A stretch of 64,000 nt of DNA from Haloarcula argentinensis DSM 12282 (GCA_000336895.1 AOLX01000027.1:160469-224468), one strand, 5' to 3'; shown: positions 17,820 to 27,357, counted from the stretch's first letter. Notes: generated by a model from the letters alone, not told the origin. Numbers and translations: made by a program.

Positions 17820-18569
17820 ATGGCATCCACACCAGACGCCACGAACGAACCGACCGGGGACCCGGTGCTTCGAATGGAGAACGTCACAGCAGGGTACGGC
17901 AACACCACCGTGTTGCACGACGTGAGTATCGCTGTCGAGGACGAACAGGTCGCCTGTCTTATCGGCCCGAACGGCTCCGGGAAGTCCACACTGATGAAGA
18001 GCATTTACGGCTTCGCGGATGTCCAGACCGGGACGGTGTCGTTCCGCGGTGATGACATCACTGGCCGGTCGCCCCAGCAGAACCTCGCTAACGGGATGAG
18101 TTACGTCCTGCAGGACGCCAGCGTCTTTCCGGGGATGAGTGTTCACGAGAATATGCTGATGGGCGGCTACGTGTTCAACGACGACGACCGCGCCGCCGCC
18201 CGCGCCGATGAACTGTACGAGGAGTTCCCGGTACTCGCTGACCTCCGGAGCCAGTCGGCCGGCACCCTCTCGGGTGGCCAGCGCCGTCTGCTGGAACTGG
18301 CCCGCGCGCTGATGGTCGAACCGGACGTGATGATGCTCGACGAGCCGTCCATCGGCCTCGAGCCGCGGTTTATCGACGACGTGTTCGAGCGCATCGAACA
18401 ACTCAACGACCTCGGAACCACCATCCTGCTCGTCGAACAGAACGCCGAGAAAGGGCTCTCTATCGCTGACCGTGGCTTCGTGCTCGCAAGCGGTGAGATC
18501 AAATTCACCGGCACGGGGACCGAACTGCTTAACGACGAGGAAGTCGGACGCTTGTATCTAGGAGGATAA
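17820..18569 (+). CDS. livF: Liv-type ABC ATPase, LivF
   Basis: A 249-residue ABC ATPase with Walker A GPNGSGKST, signature LSGGQRRLLELARAL, Walker B VMMLDEPSIGL and H-loop LLVEQNAEK. I chose ATG 17820 because a GGGAGGGAG ribosome binding site ends about six bases before it; an in-frame GTG at 17814 is too close. It completes the LivFGHMJ transporter. Confidence 0.93.
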   Translation: MASTPDATNEPTGDPVLRMENVTAGYGNTTVLHDVSIAVEDEQVACLIGPNGSGKSTLMKSIYGFADVQTGTVSFRGDDITGRSPQQNLANGMSYVLQDASVFPGMSVHENMLMGGYVFNDDDRAAARADELYEEFPVLADLRSQSAGTLSGGQRRLLELARALMVEPDVMMLDEPSIGLEPRFIDDVFERIEQLNDLGTTILLVEQNAEKGLSIADRGFVLASGEIKFTGTGTELLNDEEVGRLYLGG

Positions 18570-18572
18570 TAT

Positions 18573-18986
18573 ATGTACACGATACTTGTCCCCGTCGACG
18601 CCGATGAGGACCGCGCCCGCGGCCAGGCCGCTTTCGTCTCGGAGCTACCGGCTGCTGAAACCGAGATCGAGGCTGTGATCACGCACGCATTGACCAAAGA
18701 AGAGGCGGAAGCGCCCGAGGAGATACGCAACGTCGAGCGGATCTCGACAGTCAGACTCGTTCGCGACTACCTCGAAGACCACGACGTCGATGTCCAACTA
18801 GCCGAGGGGCAGCAGCCGCCAGCGGACGGCATCATCGAGCTGGCCGACGAGTTCGATGCCGACCAGATCGTCATGGGGTCGCGAAAGCGGTCGCCGACCG
18901 GCAAGGCCGTGTTCGGGAGCGTGTCCCAGCAGGTCCTGCTTGAGGCGGACGACCCGGTCACCGTCGTCGGGTCCCGAGAGGAGTGA
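18573..18986 (+). CDS. UspA-family universal stress protein
   Basis: A 137-residue single-domain UspA protein beginning MYTILVPVDADEDR. The ATP-binding signature G-x2-G-x9-G-S/T is partly visible near the C-terminus (MGSRKRSPTGKAVFGSVSQQVL). It starts four bases after livF, so it is probably co-transcribed as the last gene of the transporter operon, a common place for UspA partners of haloarchaeal transporters. Confidence 0.88.
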   Translation: MYTILVPVDADEDRARGQAAFVSELPAAETEIEAVITHALTKEEAEAPEEIRNVERISTVRLVRDYLEDHDVDVQLAEGQQPPADGIIELADEFDADQIVMGSRKRSPTGKAVFGSVSQQVLLEADDPVTVVGSREE

Positions 18987-19064
18987 GAACGTTCCTCTCG
19001 GTGGCCCCGATTCGCAATCCTTATTGCGGTTATGCGTCCAACAACTGATGTACACGAGCGACGC

Positions 19065-19138
19065 GCCGGTGTAGCTCAGACTGGCAGAGCGAATCCTTCG
19101 TAAGGATTAGGCCGAGGGTTCAAATCCCTCCACCGGCT
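19065..19138 (+). tRNA. tRNA-Thr (anticodon CGT)
   Basis: A full cloverleaf: acceptor GCCGGTG/CACCGGC, anticodon stem AATCC/GGATT with loop TTCGTAA (anticodon CGT), and T arm GAGGG-TTCAAAT-CCCTC. It is a normal chromosomal tRNA, unlike the array at 58-61.7 kb. Confidence 0.97.
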
Positions 19139-19408
19139 TCTTCTTTCCAGCATCGTTCTGACAGGTCTTCCTCATACTGATATTCGTCCACCAGCAGCCA
19201 TCGGTCCTGCGTCGATGGCCTAGCGGTCCCTCACAAGCCGCATAAAAACGACCCTCGCCAGTGAGGCGATACCGCGACGGGCTTCTGGATAGAATTTCCG
19301 TCTGTAAACAATGATCACACAGTACAGACTGCCGGCGTGTACTGCTGTGTGCCCGGGAGGGCGGTCCAACGGACACACGTACGGGCAGTCAGACGGAGTG
19401 TGGTTCTG

Positions 19409-19714
19409 ATGGATTTCAGAAACGCCTGGCACCGCGACGGCGATGAAGAGGTCTGCTGCATCGCATGTGGAGACACAGTTGCCCGGTCTGACGCCAGAGA
19501 ATACGACAAGTACGGCGACCGCTGGGACCGTGACGACAAATCCTTCGAGTACTTGTGCAAGCCCTGCTACCGCGAGCACTGTCACTTCGGCCGGACCGGG
19601 CTGGAAGACCGACTCGAAGCGGCCGGTGCGGGGACCGTGAGCCGAGATGTGTTTCTCAGACGCTATCACGACTTGGCCGACGAAGCGGAGCAAACCCGCG
19701 CTGACGGTCACTAA
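19409..19714 (+). CDS. Small zinc-ribbon protein
   Basis: A 101-residue acidic protein with paired Cys motifs CCIACGD (near residue 17) and CKPCYREHCHF (near residue 50), which should bind zinc. Such small CPxCG-like proteins are frequent in haloarchaea and mostly of unknown function. The ATG at 19409 removes a basic, non-family N-terminal extension. Confidence 0.7.
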   Translation: MDFRNAWHRDGDEEVCCIACGDTVARSDAREYDKYGDRWDRDDKSFEYLCKPCYREHCHFGRTGLEDRLEAAGAGTVSRDVFLRRYHDLADEAEQTRADGH

Positions 19715-19765
19715 GCCGGAAGAGGAGTGCCCTGTTCGGCGATCCGACACCGCACCACAGGCCGT

Positions 19766-20806
19766 TCAGGGCGTGATGACCGCTCGGCCGTCGATCTCCC
19801 GGTCTTCCAGCATCTGTGCGACGGTGTTCACCTCGCCGAGGTCGTACTGGGTCGTGTGGAGGTCGACCGCACCGCGCTCGACGAGCGCGACCAGTTCCTG
19901 CAGTTCGGTGTACTGACCGACGATGTTGCCCTGATAGGCGAACTCGCCGTTGACGAGCGCCTGTGCGGGCTCGTGGATGTGGCCGCCGTAGCCGATGATG
20001 TGGTGGTCGCCGCCGGCGGCACAGATATCGGGCGCGAGAGCCGTCGTCTCGTCCGCCCCGACAAAGTCGAGCACCTGCGCAGCACCCACGCCGTCGCTGA
20101 TGGCGTCGACCTCGCTGGCGACATCTTCCCTTTCGGGGTCGATGGTGTAGTGTGCGCCGAGGTCGTCGGCGAGATCGCGGGCGGACTGCTTGATGTCGAC
20201 GGCCACGAGGTCAGCGGCACACATCGCGTCGAGACACTGGAGGCCGATGTGGCCGAGGCCGCCGATGCCGATAACGACAGCGGTGTCGCCCGGGTTGAGG
20301 CCGTCGACGGCCTTCTTCGCCGCATGGTAGGCCGTGATTCCGGCGTCGGCGTGCGGGGCGATGTCGGCCGGGTCGACACCCTCCGGCAGCGGGATGACCG
20401 ACCGGTCGCTGGTCAGCAACTGGTCGGCGAAGCCGCCGTCCGTCGTCAGGCCGTTGAACGCGTCGTTCTCGCAGTACATCGTCTCCCCTTGCCGGCACGG
20501 CCGGCAGGTGCCACAGGTCTGGACCGGGTGGCAGATGACCTGATCACCAGAAGAGACGATATCAACGTTGTCGCCCGTTTCGACGACTGTCCCGGCGTTC
20601 TCGTGACCCAGCGTCATCGGGAGGTCCTGCGGAACGTACTGCTCCCACATCCCCTCGATGATGTGGTTGTCAGTCTGGCACCAGCCGGCCCCCTCGACTT
20701 CGACGATGACATCGTCCCCGGACGCGACCTGTGGTGCATCTACGTCGTCTATCGAGAGTCCGTTCGACATATCGTGCGTGTACTCGTGGAGTCTGGCTGC
20801 GCGCAT
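19766..20806 (-). CDS. adh: Zinc-dependent alcohol dehydrogenase
   Basis: A 346-residue medium-chain dehydrogenase/reductase. The catalytic zinc site is in GWCQTDNH and GHENAGTV; the structural zinc site has four Cys in CGTCRPCRQGETMYC; the Rossmann motif is GIGGLGHIG. It oxidises alcohols or reduces aldehydes with NAD(P). I chose the ATG at 20806 (MRAARLHEY), the family start, over one 33 bases upstream. Confidence 0.92.
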   Translation of the reverse strand: MRAARLHEYTHDMSNGLSIDDVDAPQVASGDDVIVEVEGAGWCQTDNHIIEGMWEQYVPQDLPMTLGHENAGTVVETGDNVDIVSSGDQVICHPVQTCGTCRPCRQGETMYCENDAFNGLTTDGGFADQLLTSDRSVIPLPEGVDPADIAPHADAGITAYHAAKKAVDGLNPGDTAVVIGIGGLGHIGLQCLDAMCAADLVAVDIKQSARDLADDLGAHYTIDPEREDVASEVDAISDGVGAAQVLDFVGADETTALAPDICAAGGDHHIIGYGGHIHEPAQALVNGEFAYQGNIVGQYTELQELVALVERGAVDLHTTQYDLGEVNTVAQMLEDREIDGRAVITP

Positions 20807-20966
20807 CGTCCTGTGTCCGGACGAAACGGCAATAAACACACATTATAAAATATTGGATATATTGACGGCACCGCTCGTTGCAACATTTAGAACTGTATTA
20901 GCCACCCGGCCAGCGTCTGTCGACGCTGGGGGAAAAAACAATGCGTGCGGTAACGCTTGCAGCTAC

Positions 20967-21602
20967 TCAGTCCCGACTGGCCAGCAGTGCGGCCCCGAGC
21001 AGCGCCACAACGGCGACAGGAATCCCCATTCCGGGGCCGAAGGCTGACGACGGTGCAGGGCTGGTCGCGCGGATCGGTTCCTCTACCGGTTCGTCAGCTG
21101 CGTACTCCCAGACAGCGGTCTCATTTTGAACGATATCAGCGTTCGAGGACGAGACATCGGCAGGCATCGCCAGTCGGTACTCGACCGCGACGCCATCGCC
21201 GAAGGCAACGTCGGTATCCTCGTTCGCAGTGACGAACGTCCGGTCTTCGTACGTGACGTTGCCCTCGCTAGCGTTGACCGACACGTCGCTTTCCGGGCCG
21301 GGGTTCCAGTCCGTGAATGTCATCGAGAGTGTGACGTTTTCCCCCTCCAGCTCTTGCTCGTACGTATGGTTCGACATCCGACTGGTGTTCACGTCGGCCA
21401 GGAGATACCCTTCAACCGAGTCGTAGCCCTCCTGTTGGGCCTGGCTCTGAAGGCCGTCGTACGCCGACGGGGACATCTCGAGAGTCAGGTCGTACTCCGA
21501 AACTGTGCCGTCGGCGGCCACTGTTGAGTCAACTGTCGCCGTCACACAGCCGGAGAGGACGATGAGGGCAGCGAGACCGATCGCAGGGACAATCCGAGTC
21601 AT
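20967..21602 (-). CDS. Secreted lipoprotein with a PGF-CTERM-like tail
   Basis: A 211-residue extracytoplasmic protein. The N-terminus is a Sec-type lipoprotein signal with lipobox LSGC (Cys at about residue 19). The middle is a beta-rich domain with several N-glycosylation sites. The C-terminus ends GPGMG, a hydrophobic span and SRD, close to the PGF-CTERM signal but with Met in place of Phe. It may therefore be anchored at both ends, or be a second type of archaeosortase substrate. Function unknown. Confidence 0.75.
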   Translation of the reverse strand: MTRIVPAIGLAALIVLSGCVTATVDSTVAADGTVSEYDLTLEMSPSAYDGLQSQAQQEGYDSVEGYLLADVNTSRMSNHTYEQELEGENVTLSMTFTDWNPGPESDVSVNASEGNVTYEDRTFVTANEDTDVAFGDGVAVEYRLAMPADVSSSNADIVQNETAVWEYAADEPVEEPIRATSPAPSSAFGPGMGIPVAVVALLGAALLASRD

Positions 21603-21656
21603 ACCTCACCGAATCGGGTCAGGTGGGATAAGCCTTGTTACCGGGGCCGATACGGC

Positions 21657-21899
21657 TCAATGTGTCAGGACCAGTAGCTGGTCATCAGTCCGAACCAGAC
21701 AGAAGGGCGACCCGGGATCTCCGAAGGTGTTCGTCCGCTTTTCGCTTATAAAGAGCGTCTCGAATTCGTTGCCACAGGCCGGACAAGCGAACCCCTTCCG
21801 GTTCGACAGCGTCATCGTCCCGCGGTCGTCTTTCAGCAACTTGAGCCCGTGTCGGTACTCGTGTACGTCGAAGCTCCCGCTGACGTCTAGCTGGTCCAT
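21657..21899 (-). CDS. Small CxxC protein, haloarchaeal conserved
   Basis: An 80-residue protein with one CPACGNEF motif and a conserved C-terminal FGDPGSPFCLVRTDDQLLVLTH. I have seen close relatives annotated as flagella-cluster proteins in haloarchaea but cannot confirm a link here. It sits between the lipoprotein gene and coxC, on the same strand. Confidence 0.7.
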   Translation of the reverse strand: MDQLDVSGSFDVHEYRHGLKLLKDDRGTMTLSNRKGFACPACGNEFETLFISEKRTNTFGDPGSPFCLVRTDDQLLVLTH

Positions 21900-21941
21900 G
21901 CGTGTGAAACGAGCGGCGGCTGTCTAAAACTCGTCGGCGAT

Positions 21942-22805
21942 CTACACGAGGTTCGCGCCCATGTAGAGCACGACGACGAGGAAGATCCAGACGATGTCGA
22001 CGAAGTGCCAGTACATCGACGCCGTCGAGACGGAGGTGTGTCGTTCAGCCGAGTACTGACCGTAGTACCCGCGGGCGAAGACGATACCGAGGAGCACAGC
22101 GCCCATCGTGACGTGCAGGCCGTGGAGCCCCGTCAGACCGTAGAACGCGGAGCTGTAGATACCGCCACCGACGGTGAAGCCTTTGTGAACGATGAACTCG
22201 TAGTACTCGTACACCTGTCCGCCGATGAAGATGACGCCCAGCAGCAGCGTCGCGCCCAGCAGCTTCAGGAACCGGCTCCGGTTCCCGCTCCGGAGCGCGA
22301 TGTGACTGTAGTGCAGCGTCACCGAACTGGCGATCAGAAGCAGCGTATTGACGATCACGAGTGAGCCGAACACCTCAGGAACGGCCGCCTGTGTCCAGAC
22401 CTCGCCGCCACGAACGATGAAGTAGTAGACGAAGCCAGCGCCGAAGGTAGCGATTTCGCTCCCAAGGAACAGGAGCATGGCGAACTTCAGCGTCTTGTCC
22501 GAGTGGTAGTCCGTCCCGCGCTCCCAGAAGTCAGAGACGAAGGCGTGGTACAGCCAGCCGTAGATGCCGACGAGGAAGAGGCCGACGCTCCCGGCCATCG
22601 CCCCCGCCCCGACAGTCTGGCTGACAAGTGCGTTTTCGCCCATCGAGAGCACGAGCAGGGCCGCGCTGACGTAGATGCCCGAACCACCGATTGCCGTCAC
22701 AAAGGGCCACCAGCTGGCCTCACCGAACCCGTGGGGCCAGTCCTCCGTCGCCGGGAGGTGATGCTCCCCGTGCCCGTCGTCCGCGTGTTCATCGGAGACA
22801 CTCAT
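21942..22805 (-). CDS. coxC: Heme-copper terminal oxidase subunit III
   Basis: A 287-residue protein with seven predicted membrane spans typical of cytochrome c/quinol oxidase subunit III. The family signature is in FLGSEIATFGAGFVYYFIVRGG, GLTGLHGLHVTMGA and SMYWHFVDIVWIFLV. It belongs to the respiratory terminal oxidase; the other subunits are not in the window. A membrane protein gene often found beside oxidase genes follows divergently. Confidence 0.93.
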   Translation of the reverse strand: MSVSDEHADDGHGEHHLPATEDWPHGFGEASWWPFVTAIGGSGIYVSAALLVLSMGENALVSQTVGAGAMAGSVGLFLVGIYGWLYHAFVSDFWERGTDYHSDKTLKFAMLLFLGSEIATFGAGFVYYFIVRGGEVWTQAAVPEVFGSLVIVNTLLLIASSVTLHYSHIALRSGNRSRFLKLLGATLLLGVIFIGGQVYEYYEFIVHKGFTVGGGIYSSAFYGLTGLHGLHVTMGAVLLGIVFARGYYGQYSAERHTSVSTASMYWHFVDIVWIFLVVVLYMGANLV

Positions 22806-22938
22806 ACTAGGGCCCTTGCGAACGGAATACTAAAAGCCCATCCAATTCCCTGCGGAGTATGCCGCCTCCAGCCCGGCCCGACGGGTGACTCGCCGGCATC
22901 CCGGAAGCTACACGAGGGCGAAGGCCCAACTATCGACG

Positions 22939-24318
22939 ATGACATCTGGGAGGCGTCGTACGGTCGCGCTGGTGGTATGCGGGCTGGGCTGGCTGGCCGC
23001 GACGGGGACAGCGAGCGCACACGGCGGCAGTCTCGCCGGTGGCGGCCGCGAGTCGCTGACGATCCCCACGTGGCTGTTCCTGAGTACCGGTGGTGCGGCC
23101 GTCGGCGCGTCGTTCCTGCTGGCGTCGTTCGTCACCGACCGCACATTCGTCGAGCGCATCCACGGCTGGGGACGGCCGCTATCTGGCGGTTTCGAGGGTA
23201 TCCTGCGGCTCGCCGGCCAACTCGTCGGGCTCGGCGGACTGGCCGCGGTGTTCGTCGTCGGCTTCCTCGGACCGACGAACGCCCGGACGAATCTCGCGAT
23301 ACTGCTCGTCTGGGTCGGCTGGTGGGCCGGGCTCGCGATGACGACGTACCTCGTGGGGAACAGCTGGGCAACGCTCAATCCGTTCAAGACCCTCGCCCAA
23401 CTCTTACCGACGCTCGACCGTCCGTACCCAGACCGCGTCGGGTCGTGGCCAGCTGTCGGTGGGCTGCTCGTGCTGGTGTGGCTGGAAGTCGTCAGCCCGC
23501 TCGCCGACCAGCCGCGCCTGCTCGCGTCGGTTGTCGCCGGATACACCGTGCTGACGATTGCGGGCGCACTCGTGTTCGGACCCGACGACTGGTTCGCCCA
23601 CGCTGACCCGGTGGAGCGGGTGTTCCGCTACTACGGTCGCTTTGCACCTATCGGTCGCGACGAGGACGGGCTCCGGCTTCGGCTCCCCGGTATGGACCTC
23701 TCGACGCCCCGGCTGGTCGACGGTCCTGACGAGGTGGCGTTCGTGGTGGCGCTGCTGTGGGTCACGACCTATGACGGGCTGGTCACGACGCCGGCCTGGC
23801 GCGACCTGACGACGCCGATCGTCGACGCCGGCGTCCCGCCGCATCTCCTGTATCCGGTCGCGCTCGCCGTCGGGTTCGCCGGCTTCCTCGGCGTGTATCG
23901 ACTCGCGGTCCGGCTCTCTCGGGATATGTCGGAGACGTATCTGGCCCCGGCGGTTCTCGCACAGCGGTTCGCGCCGCCGCTCGTCGCTATCGCCGTCGGC
24001 TATCACTTCGCGCACTACCTCGGGTACTTCCTCGTACTCGCACCCTCGCTGGCTGTCGCGCTCACGTCGCCGTTCGCGGACCCGGCAGTAGTGCCGACCA
24101 TCGAACTACCGGAGTGGTTCGGTGCGATCGCACTCGCGTCGGTCATCATTGGCCACCTGGTCGCCATCTGGGTTGCCCACGCCGCCGCGTACGATCTGTT
24201 TCCCGCGCGCCTGCAGGCGATTCGGTCGCAGTACCCCTTCATCGCGGTTATGGTGTTCTACACGATGACGAGCCTCTGGGTCGTCTCCCAGCCGGAGGTG
24301 GCACTTCCGCATCTATGA
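22939..24318 (+). CDS. Polytopic membrane protein next to coxC
   Basis: A 459-residue protein with a possible signal sequence (LVVCGLGWLAATGTASA) and about ten further hydrophobic spans. Conserved His residues occur late (VGYHFAHYLGYFL). It contains no known transporter motif. It is divergent from coxC and overlaps the next gene by four bases, suggesting a role in oxidase assembly or the respiratory membrane, but this is inference from position only. Confidence 0.7.
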   Translation: MTSGRRRTVALVVCGLGWLAATGTASAHGGSLAGGGRESLTIPTWLFLSTGGAAVGASFLLASFVTDRTFVERIHGWGRPLSGGFEGILRLAGQLVGLGGLAAVFVVGFLGPTNARTNLAILLVWVGWWAGLAMTTYLVGNSWATLNPFKTLAQLLPTLDRPYPDRVGSWPAVGGLLVLVWLEVVSPLADQPRLLASVVAGYTVLTIAGALVFGPDDWFAHADPVERVFRYYGRFAPIGRDEDGLRLRLPGMDLSTPRLVDGPDEVAFVVALLWVTTYDGLVTTPAWRDLTTPIVDAGVPPHLLYPVALAVGFAGFLGVYRLAVRLSRDMSETYLAPAVLAQRFAPPLVAIAVGYHFAHYLGYFLVLAPSLAVALTSPFADPAVVPTIELPEWFGAIALASVIIGHLVAIWVAHAAAYDLFPARLQAIRSQYPFIAVMVFYTMTSLWVVSQPEVALPHL

Positions 24319-24626
24319 CTGACACAGCAACCCAACCAGTAGCCGATACGGCAGCGACAGATACCGACGAGGAAGCAGTCTACGATGTCCCGGCCGACGC
24401 CACGGCCTACCGGTGTTCGTATTGCGGCCGGCCGTTCGCCCGCGAATCATGGCTCGCGCTCCACCGTGGCCTGGCCCACCCAAGCGAACTCGACGACGAG
24501 GAGGTCGAGGCCTTCCGGGCGGCCCACGACGAGGAGGAAGAGTCGCTTTCGACGTTCCGACTCCAAGCACTGGGCGCGCTCGTACTCATCTACTTCGGCT
24601 TCCTGATGGTGTATGCACTCGTGTAG
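24315..24626 (+). CDS. C2H2 zinc-finger protein with C-terminal membrane anchor
   Basis: A 103-residue protein with one classical C2H2 finger (YRCSYCGRPFARESWLALHRGLAH, residues 35-58), an acidic linker and a C-terminal span (LGALVLIYFGFLMVYALV). The ATG overlaps the preceding stop codon, so the two membrane proteins are translationally coupled and probably work together near the oxidase. Confidence 0.8.
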   Translation: MTDTATQPVADTAATDTDEEAVYDVPADATAYRCSYCGRPFARESWLALHRGLAHPSELDDEEVEAFRAAHDEEEESLSTFRLQALGALVLIYFGFLMVYALV

Positions 24627-24705
24627 TTCCTGGGTTTCACCGCGCCACCGACACAGCGGACGGGAAGCGAAGCGTTGATGGGTCGCAGGTGACCAAACAG
24701 TGGGT

Positions 24706-24990
24706 ATGGACCTTCGCGTTATCGACAAATCCGACACGGAACTCTCTATCGAAATCGCTGGTGAGGACCACACGTTCATGAACGTCATCAAGGGGGCGCT
24801 GCTGGAGACAGAGGGCGTCACAGCGGCGACCTACGACGTGAACCCGGAACAGTCCGGTGGCCAGACCGACCCGGTGCTGACTATCAAAACCGAAGAAGGC
24901 GTCGACGCGCTCGAAGCCCTCGAAGACGGAACCGACGCCGTCATCGAGAAGGCGGACAGTTTCACCGACGCGTTCGAAGCCGCCGCGTAA
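24706..24990 (+). CDS. rpoL: DNA-directed RNA polymerase subunit L (Rpo11)
   Basis: A 94-residue protein beginning MDLRVIDKSDTELSIEIAGEDHTFMNVIKGALL, the conserved start of archaeal Rpo11/eukaryotic Rpb11. It dimerises with subunit D as the archaeal counterpart of the bacterial alpha dimer. ATG 24706 is the family start. Confidence 0.95.
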   Translation: MDLRVIDKSDTELSIEIAGEDHTFMNVIKGALLETEGVTAATYDVNPEQSGGQTDPVLTIKTEEGVDALEALEDGTDAVIEKADSFTDAFEAAA

Positions 24991-24992
24991 TT

Positions 24993-25841
24993 CTAGCAGA
25001 GGACGTATGTGACGAACACCCGTTCGTCCGGGCCGACGTGGATATCGATACCGATCAGTCCGGCGTCCGACTTCTGAATCCTGTTGCCCCGCTCGATGTA
25101 ACTGTCGACGAGCGCGGTCGCCAGCGCCGTCTCGTTCTGGAACTGGCCGAGTGACTGTGGCGTTCGGTCGTAGGCCACCTCGTAGCTGACCACGACTGGG
25201 CGGTCACAGGGGAGCGGGAACCGAGACACCCCCTCTCGCGTGGGTCGCTCCGCGTTGTCGTATCGCACATCGACGCGGCCCTTGTTGTAGTAGGCTGCGG
25301 CGTCGTCTATGGTCGCGTTCCGCGAGACCGTTCCGCCGCCGACGCCCGACCGCCGGACGTTATACACGTCGACGTATGTGTCCTCGACCTCGGCGAGCGA
25401 GAGCGAGTTGACGGTGTCACCGCTCCCGGCAGGGGACGCGATCGACGGTGGGCCGGTGGGGGTTTCGGCGGCAAAGCCCGGCAGCGTGATACCGCCCACA
25501 GCAGCGAGCACGATGAGGCCGAGCAGCAGTGCCACGGCGGCGTAGCCGAGTACGTACTTCGTTTCGAGTACATCCAGCCAGCCGGTCTGTATCTCATCGA
25601 GGGGATCGTCCTCCGGCGGCCCCGTCCGTCGCTCGAAGTTGCTTCCGCCACAGCGTTTGCACGGTGGAGAGTTCTTCTGGTGCTGGCGACCGCAGTCCAG
25701 ACAGACCCACCTAGGTCCGCCCTCGACGACCTCTTCGTTGACCTGGGTCACGGCCTCCTCGAAAGAGCCGTGCCCGCAGTTGTCACACGGCGGGTCGTTC
25801 TCCTCGTGGGGTTTGCCACACCATTCACACCGCCATTTCAT
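24993..25841 (-). CDS. Double zinc-ribbon membrane protein
   Basis: A 282-residue protein with two zinc ribbons at the N-terminus (CEWCGKPHEENDPPCDNCG and CLDCGRQHQKNSPPCKRCG), one membrane span near residues 95-117, and an extracytoplasmic C-terminal domain with a closing Cys. I chose ATG 25841 where the first zinc ribbon begins. It is convergent with rpoL, with two bases between stop codons. Function unknown; the layout suggests a membrane-tethered sensor or assembly factor. Confidence 0.75.
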   Translation of the reverse strand: MKWRCEWCGKPHEENDPPCDNCGHGSFEEAVTQVNEEVVEGGPRWVCLDCGRQHQKNSPPCKRCGGSNFERRTGPPEDDPLDEIQTGWLDVLETKYVLGYAAVALLLGLIVLAAVGGITLPGFAAETPTGPPSIASPAGSGDTVNSLSLAEVEDTYVDVYNVRRSGVGGGTVSRNATIDDAAAYYNKGRVDVRYDNAERPTREGVSRFPLPCDRPVVVSYEVAYDRTPQSLGQFQNETALATALVDSYIERGNRIQKSDAGLIGIDIHVGPDERVFVTYVLC

Positions 25842-26139
25842 TGTTGAGTCTCCGTGTTGGGCGGATAAAACCTGCCCGATGCCCGGCCACAGTGCTGCGG
25901 TTCTCCGGTGGTGTTCCTCCACGGTCGCTCGGTCATCGGCTGACTCATCGGGGCCGTTCGACTCCGGTGACACCTGCTGCCAGAGGCTGGGCTGGGTGTG
26001 ACTGCTGACAGCGGGAAGCGATATCGCACGCCGAGACGCGGGGAAAACCGAGGCAGCCGAGGCGACAGAAGAACTGCATCATACAGATATAATGACAGGT
26101 GTGGGTATTTAATATTGCTACCCTAAGTCGACGATGGCG
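25842..26139. other. Intergenic region between the zinc-ribbon gene and hisF
   Basis: About 300 bases upstream of the zinc-ribbon gene and downstream of hisF. I see no further gene; the last 60 bases are AT-rich and probably hold the end of the hisF transcript. Confidence 0.4.
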
Positions 26140-26955
26140 TTACAGTCGGACCGGAATCCCCTTGCTGTCGAGATACTCTTTGGTCTCAGCGATGGAGTAC
26201 TCGCCGAAGTGGAAGATGGAGGCGGCGAGGCCGGCGTCCGCGCCGGCATCGACGAACACTTCTTCCATATCCTCCGGGCCGCCACAGCCCGAGGAGGCGA
26301 TGACCGGTGTCGAGACGGTGTCACAGACGGCTTTCATCAGCGGGATGTCGTATCCGTCCTTGGTTCCATCGGCGTCGATGGAGTTGACGAACAGTTCACC
26401 GGCACCGCGCTCTTCTGCTTCGGTGGCCCACTCAACGACATCCAGCCCGGTACCCTCGCGTCCTCCCTTGACCGTGCATTCGAACCAGCAAGACTCGCCG
26501 TCGACCTCGGTGTAGTACTCGCCGTCCTCGTCGAAGCGCCGGCGAGCGTCGACGGAGATGACGATACACTGGCTCCCGAACGCCGCCGCTCCCTCGTTGA
26601 TGAGGCCGGGTTCGGCGATAGCGCCGGAGTTGATCGACACCTTGTCCGCGCCGGCCCGCAACGTCTCCTTGATGTCCTCGCGGGTGCGGATGCCGCCGCC
26701 GACGGTCAGTGGGATGAACACCTCGTCGGCCACGGCCGAAACTGTATCGAGCATCGTCTCGCGCCCCTCGGCGGAGGCGGTGATGTCCAGAAAGACGAAC
26801 TCGTCGGCTCCGGACTCGTTGTACGCCTTAGCCATCTCTACCGGGTCGCCGGTGTACTCTAGATCCTCGAAGTTGACTCCCGTGTACACCGCCGCGTCCC
26901 CGTTCTCGTCCACGTCGACGTCGATACAGGGGATGATCCGTTTCGTGAGCGTCAT
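26140..26955 (-). CDS. hisF: Imidazole glycerol phosphate synthase subunit HisF
   Basis: A 271-residue (beta/alpha)8 barrel cyclase subunit that, with HisH, makes the imidazole ring in histidine synthesis. Catalytic Asp11 is in IPCIDVD and the second Asp is in VISVDARR; phosphate-binding motifs are LTVGGGIRT and IASSGCGG. ATG 26955 (MTLTKRIIPCIDV) is the family start; the longer upstream frame has no family similarity. Confidence 0.96.
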   Translation of the reverse strand: MTLTKRIIPCIDVDVDENGDAAVYTGVNFEDLEYTGDPVEMAKAYNESGADEFVFLDITASAEGRETMLDTVSAVADEVFIPLTVGGGIRTREDIKETLRAGADKVSINSGAIAEPGLINEGAAAFGSQCIVISVDARRRFDEDGEYYTEVDGESCWFECTVKGGREGTGLDVVEWATEAEERGAGELFVNSIDADGTKDGYDIPLMKAVCDTVSTPVIASSGCGGPEDMEEVFVDAGADAGLAASIFHFGEYSIAETKEYLDSKGIPVRL

Positions 26956-27072
26956 TCGATACCTGTGAGTTCGACACAACACCGTTTGACCGTTTCGACT
27001 GGCGCAAGTGTCTGGCCGAGTACGCAGTGACAATCCGACAGCTACACGTACGACGCTCCAGAACCACCGGCT

Positions 27073-27264
27073 ATGGCAGACGACCACCACGAGGAGGATC
27101 GGCCGGATTACGACCCCGAACACGTCGAACTGCCCGCGCGAGAACCGCCGCTTCGGTCGACGGCCCCACAGAGTCCGTTCACCATGTCCCAGGTCGGCAC
27201 GGGACTCGGCGTACTGCTGGTCGGACTGGTGCTTACGTTCGGTATCGCGCTGGCACTGGCCTGA
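27073..27264 (+). CDS. Small single-span membrane protein
   Basis: A 63-residue protein with a charged His/Asp/Glu-rich N-terminus and one C-terminal membrane span (VGTGLGVLLVGLVLTFGIALALA). Similar tiny proteins are conserved in haloarchaea near hisF. Function unknown. Confidence 0.7.
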   Translation: MADDHHEEDRPDYDPEHVELPAREPPLRSTAPQSPFTMSQVGTGLGVLLVGLVLTFGIALALA

Positions 27265-27357
27265 ACAGGTTGGTATGACCACGTCGCCATCCAGAGATAT
27301 CATTCTTGATACTTCTGGGGAGAGTATATAGGTTTCCACGCGAATAACCGTTGTACA

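Noticed and set aside
22503..23606. Long plus-strand open frame opposite coxC and over the start of the next gene
   Set aside because: Arg/Pro-rich shadow of real genes in GC-rich DNA; both overlapped genes have clear evidence.
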